This document shows positions 62,436 to 64,000 of a DNA stretch of 64,000 bases, piece after piece (position 1 is the first letter of the stretch; every line of letters starts with the position of its first letter). A program made the position numbers and the translations under genes. The notes under the pieces were generated by a model. The model had not been told where the DNA came from and did no database searches. It saw only the letters and a list, made by a program, of their open reading frames with translations. The stretch covers positions 19,123-83,122 of the forward strand of contig JAGWZW010000003.1 of the NCBI GenBank assembly GCA_018971835.1, read 5' to 3'. The DNA comes from Alphaproteobacteria bacterium (GTDB taxonomy: Bacteria > Pseudomonadota > Alphaproteobacteria > Micropepsales > Micropepsaceae).

Positions 62436-64000
62436 TCCGCCGGTGCCTCCACCGCCTCCGGCGCACGCCAGCGCTGCAGCGCCTCTGCCCAGCGGCCGAA
62501 ATAGAGATAGATCACCGGCGTGGTGAACAGCGTCATGAGCTGGCTGAGGATCAGCCCGCCGACGATGGCGATGCCCAGCGGATGGCGCAGCTCCGAGCCG
62601 GTGCCGCTGCCCAGCATCAGCGGCAGCGCACCGAACAGAGCCGCCACCGTCGTCATCAGGATCGGACGGAAGCGCAGCAGCGCGGCCTGGTAGATCGCTT
62701 CGCGGGAGGACAGGCCCTCGCGCCGCTCCGCCTCCAGCGCGAAATCGATCAGCATGATGGCGTTCTTCTTGACGATACCGATCAAGAGGATGATGCCGAT
62801 GATGGAGACGATATCGAGTTCGTGCCCGCTGATGATGAGTGCGATCAGCGCGCCCACACCGGCGGAAGGCAGCGTGGAGAGGATCGTCACCGGGTGGATG
62901 AAGCTCTCATAGAGCACGCCCAGCACAATATAGACCACAACGATCGCCGCCAGGATCAGCAGGATTTCGTTGGTGGCGGAATTCTGGAAGGCCAGCGCGG
63001 CGCCCTGGAACGCCGTGGAGATGCCGGCGGGCAGGCCGATCTCGCCTTCCGCGGCTTGCACGGCCTTCACCGCGGCGCCCAGCGAATAGCCGCTGGCCGT
63101 ATCGAAGGACACCATCGCCGCCGGAAACTGGCCGAGGCGGGTATTGGCCAGCGCCACGCGCTCTGTGCCGACATGGGCAATGGTCGAAAGCGGCACCTGC
63201 CCGCCGCCCGCCGAAGGCAGGTAGATGCGCGACAAAAGCACGGACGGATCGGCGAAGCTCGCCCCGGCATCGAGAATGACGCGGTACTGGCTCGATTGCG
63301 TGAAGATGGTGGAGACGATGCGCTGGCCGAAGGCGTCGTAAAGCGCGTTGTCGATGGTGGCGGCGGTGATGCCGAAGCGCGCCGCGGTATCGCGGTCCAC
63401 GGTGACGTTCACCGCTTCGCCCTGGTCGAGCGCGGCGGTGGAGACGTGGGCAAGCGCCGGCTCCTGTTTCAGCCGCGCGATCAGTTTGGGCAGCCAGGCC
63501 TGCAGTTCGGCCGCGCTCGCGCTTTGCAGCACGAACTGGTAGGCCGCGCTGCTCACCGTGGCATCGACGGTGAGATCCTGCACCGGCTGCAGCGCCAGCG
63601 TGATGCCCGCCACCTTGGCCGCGCGTTCAGCCAGGCGCTGCTGAACGGCGCTGATGGTATCGCTGCGTTCGTCCTTGGGCTTCAAATTGACCAGCAGCCG
63701 CCCTTCGTTGAGCGTGGTGTTGGTGCCGTCCACGCCAATGAAGGAGGACAGGCTTTCCACGTCCGGATCGGCGAGCAGGGCGCGCGCCAGCGCCTCCTGA
63801 TGCGCGGCCATGTCGGCAAAGGAGACGCTGGGCGAGGCCCGCGTGATGCCTTGCAGCAGGCTGGTATCCTGCAGCGGGAAGAAGCCCTTGGGGATGAGGA
63901 TGTAGAGCAGCACCGTCACTGCCAGCGTGCCCGCCGCCACCGCCATCGTCAGCTTCTGGCGCTCCAGCACCCAGTCGAGCCCGCGGCGGTAAGTGGCCAC
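62432..64000 (-). CDS. RND efflux transporter permease, MdtB-like (truncated by window edge)
   Basis: C-terminal 522 aa in window; LGVLYESFIHPVTILSTLPSAGVGALIAL, GIVKKNAIMLIDFALEAERREGLSSREAIYQAALLRFRPILMTT; 4-bp overlap with the MdtC-like gene. Confidence 0.95.
   Translation of the reverse strand: MATYRRGLDWVLERQKLTMAVAAGTLAVTVLLYILIPKGFFPLQDTSLLQGITRASPSVSFADMAAHQEALARALLADPDVESLSSFIGVDGTNTTLNEGRLLVNLKPKDERSDTISAVQQRLAERAAKVAGITLALQPVQDLTVDATVSSAAYQFVLQSASAAELQAWLPKLIARLKQEPALAHVSTAALDQGEAVNVTVDRDTAARFGITAATIDNALYDAFGQRIVSTIFTQSSQYRVILDAGASFADPSVLLSRIYLPSAGGGQVPLSTIAHVGTERVALANTRLGQFPAAMVSFDTASGYSLGAAVKAVQAAEGEIGLPAGISTAFQGAALAFQNSATNEILLILAAIVVVYIVLGVLYESFIHPVTILSTLPSAGVGALIALIISGHELDIVSIIGIILLIGIVKKNAIMLIDFALEAERREGLSSREAIYQAALLRFRPILMTTVAALFGALPLMLGSGTGSELRHPLGIAIVGGLILSQLMTLFTTPVIYLYFGRWAEALQRWRAPEAVEAPAE

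Overview
The window is a GC-rich chromosomal segment from an alphaproteobacterium; this placement is inferred from gene content and synteny. It is gene-dense and mostly housekeeping. I see no rRNA, tRNA, CRISPR array, transposase or phage genes. Main blocks: (i) partial glycosyltransferase and a sulfotransferase at the left edge; (ii) mdh plus a DUF2141-like protein, and HU; (iii) ffh-rpsP-rimM-trmD-rplS on the minus strand; (iv) secreted S9 prolyl oligopeptidase; (v) dapF-mtaB-ftsY-yciB chained by 4-bp overlaps, convergent with ccmABCD-ccmG; (vi) PHB genes phbB, phaA, phaR; (vii) PAS-GGDEF-EAL protein, DUF1223, SHOCT and DUF302 proteins, acnA; (viii) large NAD-glutamate dehydrogenase, SDR, YkvA, tandem PilZ, GMC oxidoreductase, PAS_5, rhomboid; (ix) sucCD and sucAB-lpd, ClC channel; (x) ferritin-like diiron protein with a [2Fe-2S] ferredoxin, a beta-barrel porin and two MdtB/MdtC-like RND pumps. 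The most unusual item is a secreted 358-aa protein (43566-44642) with 13 tandem hexapeptides (NIYKPV/TINKNV/SITKNI type), an Ala/Ser-rich segment and a Cys-containing C-terminal domain, divergent from a rhomboid protease. Other leads: a His-rich PadR regulator coupled to DUF2218 with an AT-rich palindromic upstream region; the diiron/ferredoxin pair; a DUF2141 ORF that starts directly after the mdh stop codon in the same frame; and an Ala/Gly-rich insertion in the MdtC-like pump. All assignments come from reading the sequence without database searches.
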